Below, in pieces: positions 20,848 to 27,226 of a stretch of 28,694 nt of DNA. This DNA comes from a bacterium (GTDB lineage: Bacteria > Bacillota > Clostridia > Oscillospirales > Oscillospiraceae), in assembly GCA_004560375.1 (NCBI GenBank), contig SFVC01000031.1, positions 1-28,694 on the forward strand, given 5' to 3'. A program made the translations under genes and the position numbers. Position 1 is the first letter of the stretch. Each line of letters opens with the position of its first letter. A model generated the notes under the pieces. That model searched no databases. It had not been told where the DNA came from and was given only the letters and a program-made list of their open reading frames with translations.

Positions 20848-21071
20848 CAGTTTTTTTCAAGAATAGATTGCGGAATGGGGCGGCCGGATCGGGGCGGGAG
20901 CTGCGGTGCTGGCTGTGCCGGGGGGAGCTGTACCCCGGGGATCCTTATTTTGCGCTGGACGGCCGTGTGGTGTGCGAGGACTGCCTGGAGCGGTACGCCC
21001 GGCGCCGCTTTGCCCACCGGCTGCGGTGGGTGGGCCGGGACGAGGAGGAGGACGGGAGAGGGACGCTATGA
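20841..21071 (+). CDS. Small CxxC...CxxC protein (zinc-ribbon-like)
   Basis: A 76-residue protein with Cys-Trp-Leu-Cys and Cys-Glu-Asp-Cys pairs 17 residues apart (CWLCRGELYPGDPYFALDGRVVCEDC), a likely zinc-binding knuckle. A basic tail follows. There is no ATG before the motif; TTG 20841 with AGGAGGG (20830-20836) upstream is the best start, TTG 20868 an alternative without a ribosome site. The stop overlaps the next ATG (21068-21071), so the genes are coupled. The start region doubles as the tRNA promoter on the other strand. Similar small proteins occur in phages and integrated elements; function unknown. Confidence 0.65.
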   Translation: MSTVFFKNRLRNGAAGSGRELRCWLCRGELYPGDPYFALDGRVVCEDCLERYARRRFAHRLRWVGRDEEEDGRGTL

Positions 21072-21322
21072 CATTGTACGAGTTATCATTGGAGTATGAG
21101 CAGACGGCGGCCATGCTGCGGGGCCGGATCTCCGAGCTGGAACGGGCCCTGCGGGAGGCCGGGGACGAACAGCACCGGATCCGGCTGGACAGGCGTCTGC
21201 GGCCGCTGCGGGCCATGTACCGGGATGTGCGGGGGGTGGCCCGGCAGCTAAACGGCTACTACCGGAAATACACCCCCCGGCGGGGGGCCGGGCTGGGCCC
21301 GGTGGATCACAGGAGGAGGTAA
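21068..21322 (+). CDS. Small basic helical protein of unknown function
   Basis: 84 residues, Arg-rich, mostly helical; the N-terminal half (MTLYELSLEYEQTAAMLRGRISELERALREA) looks like a coiled coil and the C-terminus is strongly basic. The start ATG 21068 overlaps the previous stop by four bases, and GGGAGAGGGA lies just upstream. Three bases separate its stop from the sigma-like gene. The order CxxC protein, basic helical protein, sigma-region-4 protein suggests one transcription unit, perhaps a domesticated remnant of a phage or conjugative element. I do not recognise the family. Confidence 0.75.
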   Translation: MTLYELSLEYEQTAAMLRGRISELERALREAGDEQHRIRLDRRLRPLRAMYRDVRGVARQLNGYYRKYTPRRGAGLGPVDHRRR

Positions 21323-21325
21323 CCG

Positions 21326-21643
21326 ATGCGAACCGTTTCTTATGACAACAGCTTCGGCCTGGCGGATTTGCGGGTATACGCCGAGCTGATGGCCGACGAC
21401 AACCGGGATCAGATCAACCGCCTGAAACGGAACCTGACCCATGCCCTGCGGCAGGACGTCACCGCCCGGCAGCGGGAGTACATGATCCTCTACTACGGGC
21501 GGAACATGAGCATGGAGGCCATCGCCAGGAAGTGCGGGGTGAACAAGTCCACCGTGTCCCGGACGCTGAAGCGGGGACGGCAGCGGCTGTACCGCTGCCT
21601 GCGCTACGGGGCGGCCAACCTGCTGGAGCAGGCTAACAGTTGA
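21326..21643 (+). CDS. Sigma-70 region 4-like helix-turn-helix protein
   Basis: A 105-residue protein whose second half (about 45-95) is a sigma-factor region 4-type HTH: TARQREYMILYYGRNMSMEAIARKCGVNKSTVSRTLKRGRQRL. Region 2 is absent, so it is not a complete sigma factor. It could act as a DNA-binding adaptor or regulator, like ArpU or positive-control sigma-like proteins of mobile elements. ATG 21326 has AGGAGG about 6 bp upstream. It closes the three-gene set and precedes the HAD gene after a 56-bp gap. Target and partner unknown. Confidence 0.82.
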   Translation: MRTVSYDNSFGLADLRVYAELMADDNRDQINRLKRNLTHALRQDVTARQREYMILYYGRNMSMEAIARKCGVNKSTVSRTLKRGRQRLYRCLRYGAANLLEQANS

Positions 21644-21699
21644 AAGGCGGAGCGTTTTGTGATATCATACCCCAGAATAACCGAAAGCGGGGGCATGAC

Positions 21700-22374
21700 A
21701 TGGACTATCAGGGGATCTTTTTTGACTTTGACTATACGCTGGGGGACTCCACCGCCGCCATCGCGGAGGGCTACCGCCTGGGCTTTACCGCCCTGGGCCT
21801 GCCCGAGCCCACAGTGGAGCAGGTGCGAACCACCGTGGGGATGACCCTGGAGGACGGCTTCACCCACCTCACCGGGGAGACGGATCCAGCGCGGCAGGGG
21901 GCCTTTGCCCACCAGTTCCACATCACCGTGGGCACCCAGGCCCACGGGCCGGGGCGGGAGCTGATGATCCGGGGGACGACGCTGCTGCCAGGGGCGGCGG
22001 AGCTGCTGGCCGCGCTGAAGAGGGCGGGGGTGCATACCGCCATCGTGTCCACCAAGCCGGGGGGCACCCTGCGGCAGATCTTCGCCCACCAGGGGAAGCT
22101 GGAGCTGTTGGAGCTGGTGATCGGCGGGGACGATGTGCGCCGGAACAAGCCCGACCCGGAGGGGCTGAACCTGGCCCTGGAGCGGCTGGGGCTGGAGCCG
22201 GGACAGGTGCTGTTCTGCGGGGACACGGTGATCGACGCCGCCACCGCCCAGGCGGGGGGCTGCGCGTTCTGCGCGGTGCTCAACGGCACCACCCCCCGGG
22301 AGGCGTTCCGGGACTATCCCCACGTACATATCGCGGACGATCTCCCCGGGCTGCAAAGCTGGCTGAAGGTATAG
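21700..22374 (+). CDS. HAD-superfamily phosphatase (phosphoglycolate phosphatase-like)
   Basis: A 224-residue cytoplasmic hydrolase. Motif I is FFD9-F-D11-Y-T (nucleophile and acid/base Asp), motif II is IVSTK with Ser, motif III Lys lies in RRNKPDP, and motif IV in FCGDTVIDA. A helical cap (about 20-90) follows motif I, as in the Gph/pyrophosphatase PpaX class. The frame is open upstream to 21640, but ATG 21700 matches the family N-terminus, with a G-rich site (GCGGGGG) 6 bp upstream. It ends at a strong terminator. The exact substrate (phosphoglycolate, sugar phosphate, PPi) cannot be read from sequence. Confidence 0.9.
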   Translation: MDYQGIFFDFDYTLGDSTAAIAEGYRLGFTALGLPEPTVEQVRTTVGMTLEDGFTHLTGETDPARQGAFAHQFHITVGTQAHGPGRELMIRGTTLLPGAAELLAALKRAGVHTAIVSTKPGGTLRQIFAHQGKLELLELVIGGDDVRRNKPDPEGLNLALERLGLEPGQVLFCGDTVIDAATAQAGGCAFCAVLNGTTPREAFRDYPHVHIADDLPGLQSWLKV

Positions 22375-22379
22375 GAAAC

Positions 22380-22413
22380 GCGCCCTCCGGCATGGCCGGA
22401 GGGCGCGCCTTTT
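22380..22413 (+). terminator. Terminator of the HAD gene
   Basis: An 11-bp perfect stem (22380-22390 with 22396-22406), then GCCTTTTA. It abuts the stop codon of the convergent 22412-23047 gene. Confidence 0.83.
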
Positions 22414-23047
22414 ATGAGATCGCCTCGCCACCAACAGCGCCCAGCAGCTCTCGGGCGTAGGGCAGCTCCAGAATGGCGGCGCACAGCACGTGCCACTCGT
22501 CCAGCTTGTGGTTCCGGCGGGCGAAGTAGAGGTTGGCCAGCACCTCGTAGTTCAGCGTCACCGTCCGCATCTGGTTGTAGCTGGAGGGCAGGAGCTGGAT
22601 CAGGTCGTACCAGTCGGTCTTGTTCTTGTCCGCCACGTACCGCTGACGCACTGTCTCCAGATAGGCGACGTACCGCTGAAACTCCGCCAGCGAGGCGGGG
22701 GTGAGGCGGTCGGCGGAGAAGTCGGACAGCTGGATGGGCCGGGCGTGGAGCTTGTGCATGGTGGAGGTGGAGTTGGCCACGGTGCCCACCTTATAGGTAT
22801 CGAATTCCTTCCACCAGTACAGGGGGGCGGTGATGTCCATGGACACCATGACCTGCCGGAGGAATTTCCGGTGATCGCTGCCCGCGGCGCACAGGCGCAG
22901 GGCCAGATCCAGATCGTTGGGCCCCAGCCGGTACTGCCCGTCGGGGCCGTAGGCGCTGTCCGAACGGGCCCAGCTGTTCATAGGGTTCCGGGCCCCCCGC
23001 ATGGCGTTTTCCAGGTTCATGACGCTGACGCGCTCCACTGTGAGCAT
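22412..23047 (-). CDS. Unassigned 211-residue protein, faintly ThyX-like
   Basis: No signal peptide or membrane segment. Conserved-looking blocks are VMVSMDITAPLYWWKEFDTYKVGTVANS, DWYDLIQLLPSSYNQMRTVTLNYEVL and NHKLDEWHVLCAAILELPY. I recall similar proteins in Clostridia and their phages. The last blocks loosely resemble the C-terminal part of flavin-dependent thymidylate synthase, but the hallmark RHRxxS motif is absent, so that function should not be assumed. ATG 23047 has AAAAGGAGG 9 bp upstream. The ribosome site directly follows the U-tract of the upstream gene's terminator and could pair with it. Confidence 0.8.
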   Translation of the reverse strand: MLTVERVSVMNLENAMRGARNPMNSWARSDSAYGPDGQYRLGPNDLDLALRLCAAGSDHRKFLRQVMVSMDITAPLYWWKEFDTYKVGTVANSTSTMHKLHARPIQLSDFSADRLTPASLAEFQRYVAYLETVRQRYVADKNKTDWYDLIQLLPSSYNQMRTVTLNYEVLANLYFARRNHKLDEWHVLCAAILELPYARELLGAVGGEAIS

Positions 23048-23064
23048 GGCGGATGCCTCCTTTT

Positions 23065-23097
23065 AAAAAGGAGCGCCGCCCGGACGGGCGGCGCTCC
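23065..23097 (-). terminator. Terminator whose U-tract abuts a ribosome site
   Basis: A 12-bp perfect stem (23070-23081 with 23086-23097) is followed on the minus strand by five T (23065-23069), closing the 23110-24291 gene. The bases after it carry the ribosome site of the next gene. Confidence 0.88.
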
Positions 23098-23109
23098 CGC
23101 GTTTCCAAT

Positions 23110-24291
23110 TCAGTTCGTGGAGATATACTCGCCCCGGATATAGCCCTGGGTGGCGGCGCCGCTGGCGCCGGAGAAGGTGATCTGATACCAGCCGTCTCCC
23201 GCCTCGGCCACCACGTTGACGGAGTTGCCGTTCCACAGGGTGGCGATGGGGGCGTAGGTGGTACCCGGGCCGGAGCGCACCCGCAGGCCGCCCTCCGCGT
23301 TCACGATGGTGCCGGAGCGGCCCACCGTGACGTTGCCGCCGGAGGGGGGCGCCTGGGTGGGATCCACGGGGGGATCGGACTGGGCGGGGGGATCGGACTG
23401 GGAGGCCCTGGCCCCGGCCACAAATACCTTGCAGTCTGCCGTCAGGGTGCCCGCCTTTACCGTGATCACGATGCCGTGCACGCCGCCCACCATATCGGAT
23501 CTGGCGTGGGTGACCACGCCGGCGGCGCTCACCGTGGCGTAGGAGGGGTCGCTGGACTCAAAGGTCACGGTGCCGTTCCAGCCGGCGGGGGTGACGGTGG
23601 GGACGATGGTGACCGGCTTGCTGTCGGGGTAGATGGTGAAGTCATAGGTGCTCAGGGTCAGGCCGGTGGGCTCGTCGTCGCCGGGGCCCACCAGGGGGGG
23701 ATCGGTAACGGCGGGATCCACCGGGGGCTGGGTGATAGCGGGATCCACGGGCGTGGTATCGGTGGGATCGGCGGGCTGGGTGGGCTGACCCACCGGATCG
23801 CTGGCGGGGGCGGTGGGCTGCTCGGTGGCGTTGGCCCCGGGGCCGCCCGTCCCCCGGAGCTGGGGATAGATGACGGTGAATACGATGATCAGCGCCGCCA
23901 CGATGATGATCAGGGAGCACAGGAAGGTGATCATCCGGGGCCAGTTGATCTGGGCCTCGGCGAAGGGGTTGGAGGAGGGCTTCTCCGCCAGCCGCTTGCC
24001 CCCTCTGGGGCGGGCGGGGCGGTAGTCCTCCTCGGGATCGTCGTCAAAGAGATCCTGCCCGTCGAACACGTAGGTGTCGTCGGGGTCGGCGGGGGCGGCG
24101 CGGCGGGGGGGAGAGGCGGGTTCCGGCTCGTCGTCGTACACGGGCGGGGGCGCGGGGGCCCTCCGGGGGGGATTGGGGGCGGACGGGGCGTTCTTCGCCC
24201 CGCAGAAGGGGCAGCGTTTATAAGTGGCACTATAATCCTCGCCGCAGACGGCGCAGTGGATCAAGCTGTTGGGAGAGGGCCTGGAAGCCAT
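23110..24291 (-). CDS. Zinc-ribbon, membrane-anchored Ig-like and SH3-domain protein
   Basis: A 393-residue type II membrane protein. N-terminal Cys13-x2-Cys16 and Cys27-x2-Cys30 form a zinc ribbon in the cytoplasm. A Pro/Asp-rich linker (about 35-112) leads to one membrane segment (about 120-142). Outside come a Pro/Thr/Asp-rich repetitive stretch, a bacterial Ig-like (Big_2-type) domain (STYDFTIYPDSKPVTI...VTHARSD) and a C-terminal SH3b domain (GLRVRSGPGTTYAPIATLW...YIRGEYIS), typical of cell-wall binding. ATG 24291 has AAGGAGGAA about 8 bp upstream. It may link a cytoplasmic state to the envelope, but no partner is evident. Confidence 0.9.
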   Translation of the reverse strand: MASRPSPNSLIHCAVCGEDYSATYKRCPFCGAKNAPSAPNPPRRAPAPPPVYDDEPEPASPPRRAAPADPDDTYVFDGQDLFDDDPEEDYRPARPRGGKRLAEKPSSNPFAEAQINWPRMITFLCSLIIIVAALIIVFTVIYPQLRGTGGPGANATEQPTAPASDPVGQPTQPADPTDTTPVDPAITQPPVDPAVTDPPLVGPGDDEPTGLTLSTYDFTIYPDSKPVTIVPTVTPAGWNGTVTFESSDPSYATVSAAGVVTHARSDMVGGVHGIVITVKAGTLTADCKVFVAGARASQSDPPAQSDPPVDPTQAPPSGGNVTVGRSGTIVNAEGGLRVRSGPGTTYAPIATLWNGNSVNVVAEAGDGWYQITFSGASGAATQGYIRGEYISTN

Positions 24292-24448
24292 GCTGGAATT
24301 CCTCCTTCAACGGTGGACACGAATTTTGTCGGACATTCCTATCTTAACACCCCCGGGCCGGTTCGTCAATCCCTTTGGACGGGGCGGAGGCGGAGGTTTT
24401 ACAGAATTTTCATGAGAAAGTCCTACTTGTAAATTTTTTGTTTTCCTC

Positions 24449-24477
24449 TTTACAACCGGGACATTGTAGGCTAAAAT
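24449..24477 (+). promoter_or_regulatory. Promoter of the ireB gene
   Basis: TTTACA (24449-24454), a 17-bp spacer and TAAAAT (24472-24477), 32 bp before the start, in a T-rich interval (24400-24480). Confidence 0.72.
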
Positions 24478-24509
24478 AACAGGTATCAGAGAAAAGGGGG
24501 GTGCGCCCT

Positions 24510-24764
24510 ATGAGCGACATCGACTACACACGGAAATTCAGCGTCAACATTGACAAGGATCAGGAGATTCGCATGATCCTGTCCTCCGTCTATAATTCCC
24601 TGCAGGAGAAGGGCTATAACCCCATCAATCAGATCGTGGGCTATATTCTCAGCGAGGATCCCACCTACATCACCAACCACAACAACGCCCGCACCCTCAT
24701 CCGCCAGCTGGATCGGGATGAGCTGCTTCAGGTGCTGCTGAAAAGTTATCTCCACGAGAAATGA
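24510..24764 (+). CDS. ireB: IreB family regulatory protein (UPF0297)
   Basis: 84 residues matching the whole family: TRKFSVNIDKDQEIRMILSSVYNSLQEKGYNPINQIVGYILSEDPTYIT...ARTLIRQLDRDELLQVLLKSYL. In Enterococcus faecalis IreB is a substrate of the kinase IreK and a negative regulator of cephalosporin resistance. An in-frame GTG at 24501 exists, but ATG 24510 with AAGGGGGG upstream fits the family start. In many Bacillota it sits between alaS and the Holliday-junction resolvase-like gene ruvX (yrrK); here it stands alone with its own promoter and a strong terminator. Confidence 0.95.
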   Translation: MSDIDYTRKFSVNIDKDQEIRMILSSVYNSLQEKGYNPINQIVGYILSEDPTYITNHNNARTLIRQLDRDELLQVLLKSYLHEK

Positions 24765-24768
24765 GGAC

Positions 24769-24801
24769 GGGGGCCCGCCGCGGCGGGCCCCCTGTTTTTT
24801 T
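24769..24801 (+). terminator. Terminator of ireB
   Basis: A 12-bp perfect stem with no unpaired loop base on paper (24769-24780 with 24781-24792), then TG and seven T (24795-24801). Confidence 0.93.
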
Positions 24802-24827
24802 AAGATTGGTTTAAGGGGCTGTGTGTT

Positions 24828-26072
24828 ATGAAAAGGCTTGCTGCGCTGCTGCTGTCCGCCGCCCTGCTGGCGGGGCTGGCAGCCGGGTGCCGGCAGGATC
24901 CCGCCGCCGGGACACAGGCGCCGACGGAGTTTGAGGGGCCGGCGGCGCTGGAGGTGGTGAACGCGGTGTTCCCCCGCTGCGGCTATGGCGAAGGCTCCGG
25001 GGACGTGGAGTACCTGACCGGGGACGAGGACGGGAAGGAGTTCCTGGCCGCCTATCTGGACAATGCCTATGCTCTTCAGGATCCGTGGGAGGACGCGGCG
25101 GTCATACGGGGTATGGGGGCGTCCGCCTTTGAGCTGGCGGTGTTGCGGATGGAGGACGAGGGGGCCGCGGTGCGGGCGGCCACGGCGCTGATGACGTATA
25201 CGTTTGAGCGCCAGGGGGACTTTGCCGGCTATGCCCCCGATCAGGCGGACATGGCGGCCAACGGCAGCGTCAATCAGAAGGGGCCCTACGCGGCGCTGTT
25301 CATCTGCCCGGACACAAATTTGGCGGACAGGGCTTTTGAGGCGGTGCTGAGCGGGGCGGAGCTTCCGGCCCCAGGGGCTCCGGAGGAGAGTGGCCCGCCG
25401 GAACAATCCGATTTTTTGGGGCCGGATCCCTGGAGGGATCCCAACCATTCGGATCGTTGCCTGTTTACCCAGCCCAACAAGGACGATATGTCGCTGTACG
25501 ACACCTCCGCCATCCGGGCCGCCTGGGAAAACGACGATCCCGACCGCCTGTCCAAAGAGGATCGGAAGATTTATGATAAGGCCAAAGGCGTCCTGAGAAA
25601 GGCGCTGAGGGACGGCGTGAGCGACCTGGAAAAGGAGACGGCCATTTACAGCTGGATCGTCAACAACGTGAACTACGACTGGACGCACCAGGATCGAATG
25701 GCGGAGACGCCCCGGGAATCCTTCACCCCCTACGGCGGGCTGGTGAACCGGAAGGCGGTGTGCCTGGGCTATGCCACCACCTTCCAGCTGCTGTGCGATC
25801 TGGCCGGGGTGGAGTGCATCACCGTGGTGGGCGCGGCCTTTCAAAGCCAGGAGGATCACGGCTGGAACATGGTGCGGCTGGACGGCGACTGGTACTGTGT
25901 GGACGTGACCTGGGATGCCAACTACCGGGAGCAGGGGTTTAGCTGGAAGGCCAGCGGCCCGGAGGACTGGAGGTATTTCAACGTCACCAGCGACGAGATG
26001 GCGGAGTCAAACCACCAGTGGGATTACGCCAACACCCCGGAGGCCGTTACCGTTGGAAACGGCAGGGGCTGA
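24828..26072 (+). CDS. Lipoprotein with DUF4358-like and transglutaminase-like domains
   Basis: 414 residues. The signal peptide ends with lipobox Leu17-Ala-Ala-Gly-Cys21, so the protein is lipidated and faces outward. The first half (about 38-180) resembles DUF4358, a domain common in Clostridia. The second half (about 235-395) is a transglutaminase-like fold with a complete Cys312, His344, Asp359 triad (KAVCLGYATTFQLLC, DHGWNMVRL, CVDVTWD). Such domains act as proteases or crosslinkers. AAGGGG lies 9 bp before ATG 24828. It follows ireB after a terminator and ends at a hairpin, so it is probably a separate unit. Substrate unknown. Confidence 0.9.
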   Translation: MKRLAALLLSAALLAGLAAGCRQDPAAGTQAPTEFEGPAALEVVNAVFPRCGYGEGSGDVEYLTGDEDGKEFLAAYLDNAYALQDPWEDAAVIRGMGASAFELAVLRMEDEGAAVRAATALMTYTFERQGDFAGYAPDQADMAANGSVNQKGPYAALFICPDTNLADRAFEAVLSGAELPAPGAPEESGPPEQSDFLGPDPWRDPNHSDRCLFTQPNKDDMSLYDTSAIRAAWENDDPDRLSKEDRKIYDKAKGVLRKALRDGVSDLEKETAIYSWIVNNVNYDWTHQDRMAETPRESFTPYGGLVNRKAVCLGYATTFQLLCDLAGVECITVVGAAFQSQEDHGWNMVRLDGDWYCVDVTWDANYREQGFSWKASGPEDWRYFNVTSDEMAESNHQWDYANTPEAVTVGNGRG

Positions 26073-26081
26073 GAAAAACGG

Positions 26082-26110
26082 AGGGCGGGCGCCCCCAGGG
26101 CGCCCGCCCT
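26082..26110 (+). terminator. Hairpin after the transglutaminase-like lipoprotein gene
   Basis: A 13-bp perfect stem (26082-26094 with 26098-26110) with a 3-base loop. No T-run follows, so it may be a weak terminator or a 3' stabiliser. Confidence 0.6.
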
Positions 26111-26150
26111 CCGGGCGGAAAAAAGATCCGGGGGAAATGAAAGTTACCCC

Positions 26151-26178
26151 TTTACAAAATGATTTTTTCTGGTATAAT
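26151..26178 (+). promoter_or_regulatory. Promoter upstream of the tRNA fragment and tRNA-Ala
   Basis: TTTACA (26151-26156), a 16-bp spacer and a perfect TATAAT (26173-26178). No protein start is nearby, and it points into the truncated and intact tRNAs. Confidence 0.75.
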
Positions 26179-26241
26179 ACAACTGTTGTGGCTTGAAGGG
26201 CTGTCGTTTGGTTTGCATGGATCACCATCAAAATTTCATAC

Positions 26242-26280
26242 GGGCGATTAGCTCAGCTGGGAGAGCGCAGCGTTCGCAAC
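26242..26280 (+). pseudogene. Truncated tRNA (5' half, stops in the anticodon arm)
   Basis: GGGCGAT, TA, D-arm GCTCAGCTGGGAGAGC, G and CAGCG-TTCGCAA form the first 38-39 bases of a tRNA with anticodon CGC. After the anticodon loop the sequence reads CCCTATGG, which cannot pair with CAGCG, and no T-arm or acceptor 3' strand follows. It shares about 30 bases (TAGCTCAGCTGGGAGAGCGC and GCGTTCGCA) with the intact tRNA-Ala 169 bp downstream. It is either a deletion relic or one junction of an integration event. Confidence 0.8.
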
Positions 26281-26370
26281 CCTATGGACGCACATCGACC
26301 AGTGAAAGTTGGCCCGCTATTCGGGGGAAAAATTCCGCCAAGATTCACGAAAACTTAAAACTTCAAAAAC

Positions 26371-26404
26371 CCGCTTTTTGTTGCGAAAAACGACCAAAAA
26401 GCGG
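26371..26404. other. Inverted repeat between truncated and intact tRNA
   Basis: CCGCTTTTTG (26371-26380) and CAAAAAGCGG (26395-26404) flank a 14-base loop. On the minus strand a T-run follows, so it could end leftward transcription. Confidence 0.5.
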
Positions 26405-26410
26405 AAAAAT

Positions 26411-26486
26411 GGGCCCGTAGCTCAGCTGGGAGAGCGCTGCGTTCGCATCGCAGAGGTCGACGGTTCGATCCCGTTCGGGTCCACCA
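26411..26486 (+). tRNA. tRNA-Ala(CGC)
   Basis: 76 bases with encoded CCA. Acceptor GGGCCCG/CGGGTCC includes the G3-U70 wobble, the main alanine identity element. D-arm GCTC/GAGC, anticodon arm CTGCG-TTCGCAT-CGCAG with anticodon CGC, and T-arm GACGG-TTCGATC-CCGTT follow. A strong terminator follows directly. Confidence 0.95.
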
Positions 26487-26493
26487 TCTTGAG

Positions 26494-26524
26494 AAAAATC
26501 ACCGCCAATTTGGCGGTGATTTTT
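26494..26524 (+). terminator. Bidirectional terminator after tRNA-Ala
   Basis: AAAAATCACCGCC...GGCGGTGATTTTT, arms 26494-26508 and 26510-26524, with terminal A5 and T5 runs that make it effective on either strand. Confidence 0.93.
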
Positions 26525-26583
26525 CGTTTGACCACAATAATACCACAGACAGGTCTTATTTCTGACCACTTTACAGGAACACG

Positions 26584-26610
26584 TGCGGTGAGCTTCTGAA
26601 GCTCACCGCA
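26584..26610. other. Perfect 13-bp inverted repeat at the element's left side
   Basis: TGCGGTGAGCTTC (26584-26596) and GAAGCTCACCGCA (26598-26610) around a single T. A T-rich tract follows on the plus strand. It may be a terminator or an end structure of the inserted DNA. Confidence 0.6.
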
Positions 26611-26613
26611 TGA

Positions 26614-26832
26614 TTGTTTTGCTCATCTTTGATTATAGCGTATCACGTCCTGCGCTGCCTCGGGTGTATCATACTGCCGTGCCCATCACCAGCGATATGG
26701 TATGTTGTTGAAGATGTTGGACTTGACGGAATTATCATTTGGCAAAATTCTGACGGTGCACTCTATGCAACGGCTCCCTATACAAATGCGAAGAAAGTAG
26801 CGGATTCTCTATCTGAATATTACTCGAAATAA
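26614..26832 (+). pseudogene. C-terminal remnant of an unknown protein
   Basis: The frame is open from a TTG at 26614, but no ribosome site is seen. Only the last ~44 residues (WYVVEDVGLDGIIIWQNSDGALYATAPYTNAKK...) look like a real protein; the preceding part is Cys/Pro-rich and has no coding character. The simplest reading is the 3' end of a small gene whose 5' part was lost at the element boundary. A terminator follows about 22 bp after the stop codon. Family not recognised. Confidence 0.45.
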
Positions 26833-26854
26833 ACGAAATATGGACAAGCCAAAG

Positions 26855-26890
26855 GCGATCAACCGTAAAAAGTTGGTCGCTTTTGTTTTA
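26855..26890 (+). terminator. Terminator upstream of the DUF3847 gene
   Basis: GCGATCAAC (26855-26863) pairs with GTTGGTCGC (26872-26880) including one G-T pair, followed by TTTTGTTTTA. Confidence 0.75.
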
Positions 26891-26917
26891 TCCATTATTG
26901 CGAAAGGAGTATCACCC

Positions 26918-27223
26918 ATGCCAAACGAAAAACTGGAAAAGCTGAAACACGACCAGTATGTTGCGGAGAAGAAGCTGACCGCAGCCAAGCACAGGGAAAA
27001 GCGATTGGAAAGCGAACTGAAACGCCTGACCCGAAGCGAGCGAACCCACCGCCTTTGCACTCGTGCCGGAATGTTGGAAACCTTTTTGAGAGAGCCGACC
27101 ATTCTGACCGATGATGATGTGATGGAACTGCTGACCTTCCTCTTTCATGGAGAAGCCGCACAGAAGAAGCTGGATCTGCTGATTGAAAACCGAAAGAAAA
27201 TGCTGGAAACGGACGGGAGCTGA
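26918..27223 (+). CDS. DUF3847 family mobilization-associated protein
   Basis: 101 residues, highly charged and helical. The N-terminal coiled coil MPNEKLEKLKHDQYVAEKKLTAAKHREKRLESELKR and the T-H-R-L-C-T-R-A-G-M-L-E motif are typical of DUF3847 proteins, which are regularly found just upstream of MobA/MobL relaxases and may be accessory relaxosome components. ATG 26918 is chosen for AAAGGAG at 8 bp; an in-frame ATG at 26840 has no ribosome site and lies before a terminator. The oriT-like region begins right after the stop. Confidence 0.85.
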   Translation: MPNEKLEKLKHDQYVAEKKLTAAKHREKRLESELKRLTRSERTHRLCTRAGMLETFLREPTILTDDDVMELLTFLFHGEAAQKKLDLLIENRKKMLETDGS

Positions 27224-27226
27224 AAC

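Noticed and set aside
22412..23047. Assigning thyX to this gene
   Set aside because: The hallmark RHRxxS motif and FAD/dUMP-binding residues are not recognisable; only a vague C-terminal similarity remains.
26242..26486. The truncated tRNA and the downstream tRNA as one tRNA with an intron
   Set aside because: The downstream tRNA is complete with its own acceptor and D-arm, and the fragment has no matching 3' half in the window.
26840..26917. ATG 26840 as start of the DUF3847 gene
   Set aside because: No ribosome site and a terminator hairpin inside the extension. ATG 26918 has AAAGGAG at 8 bp and matches the family start.
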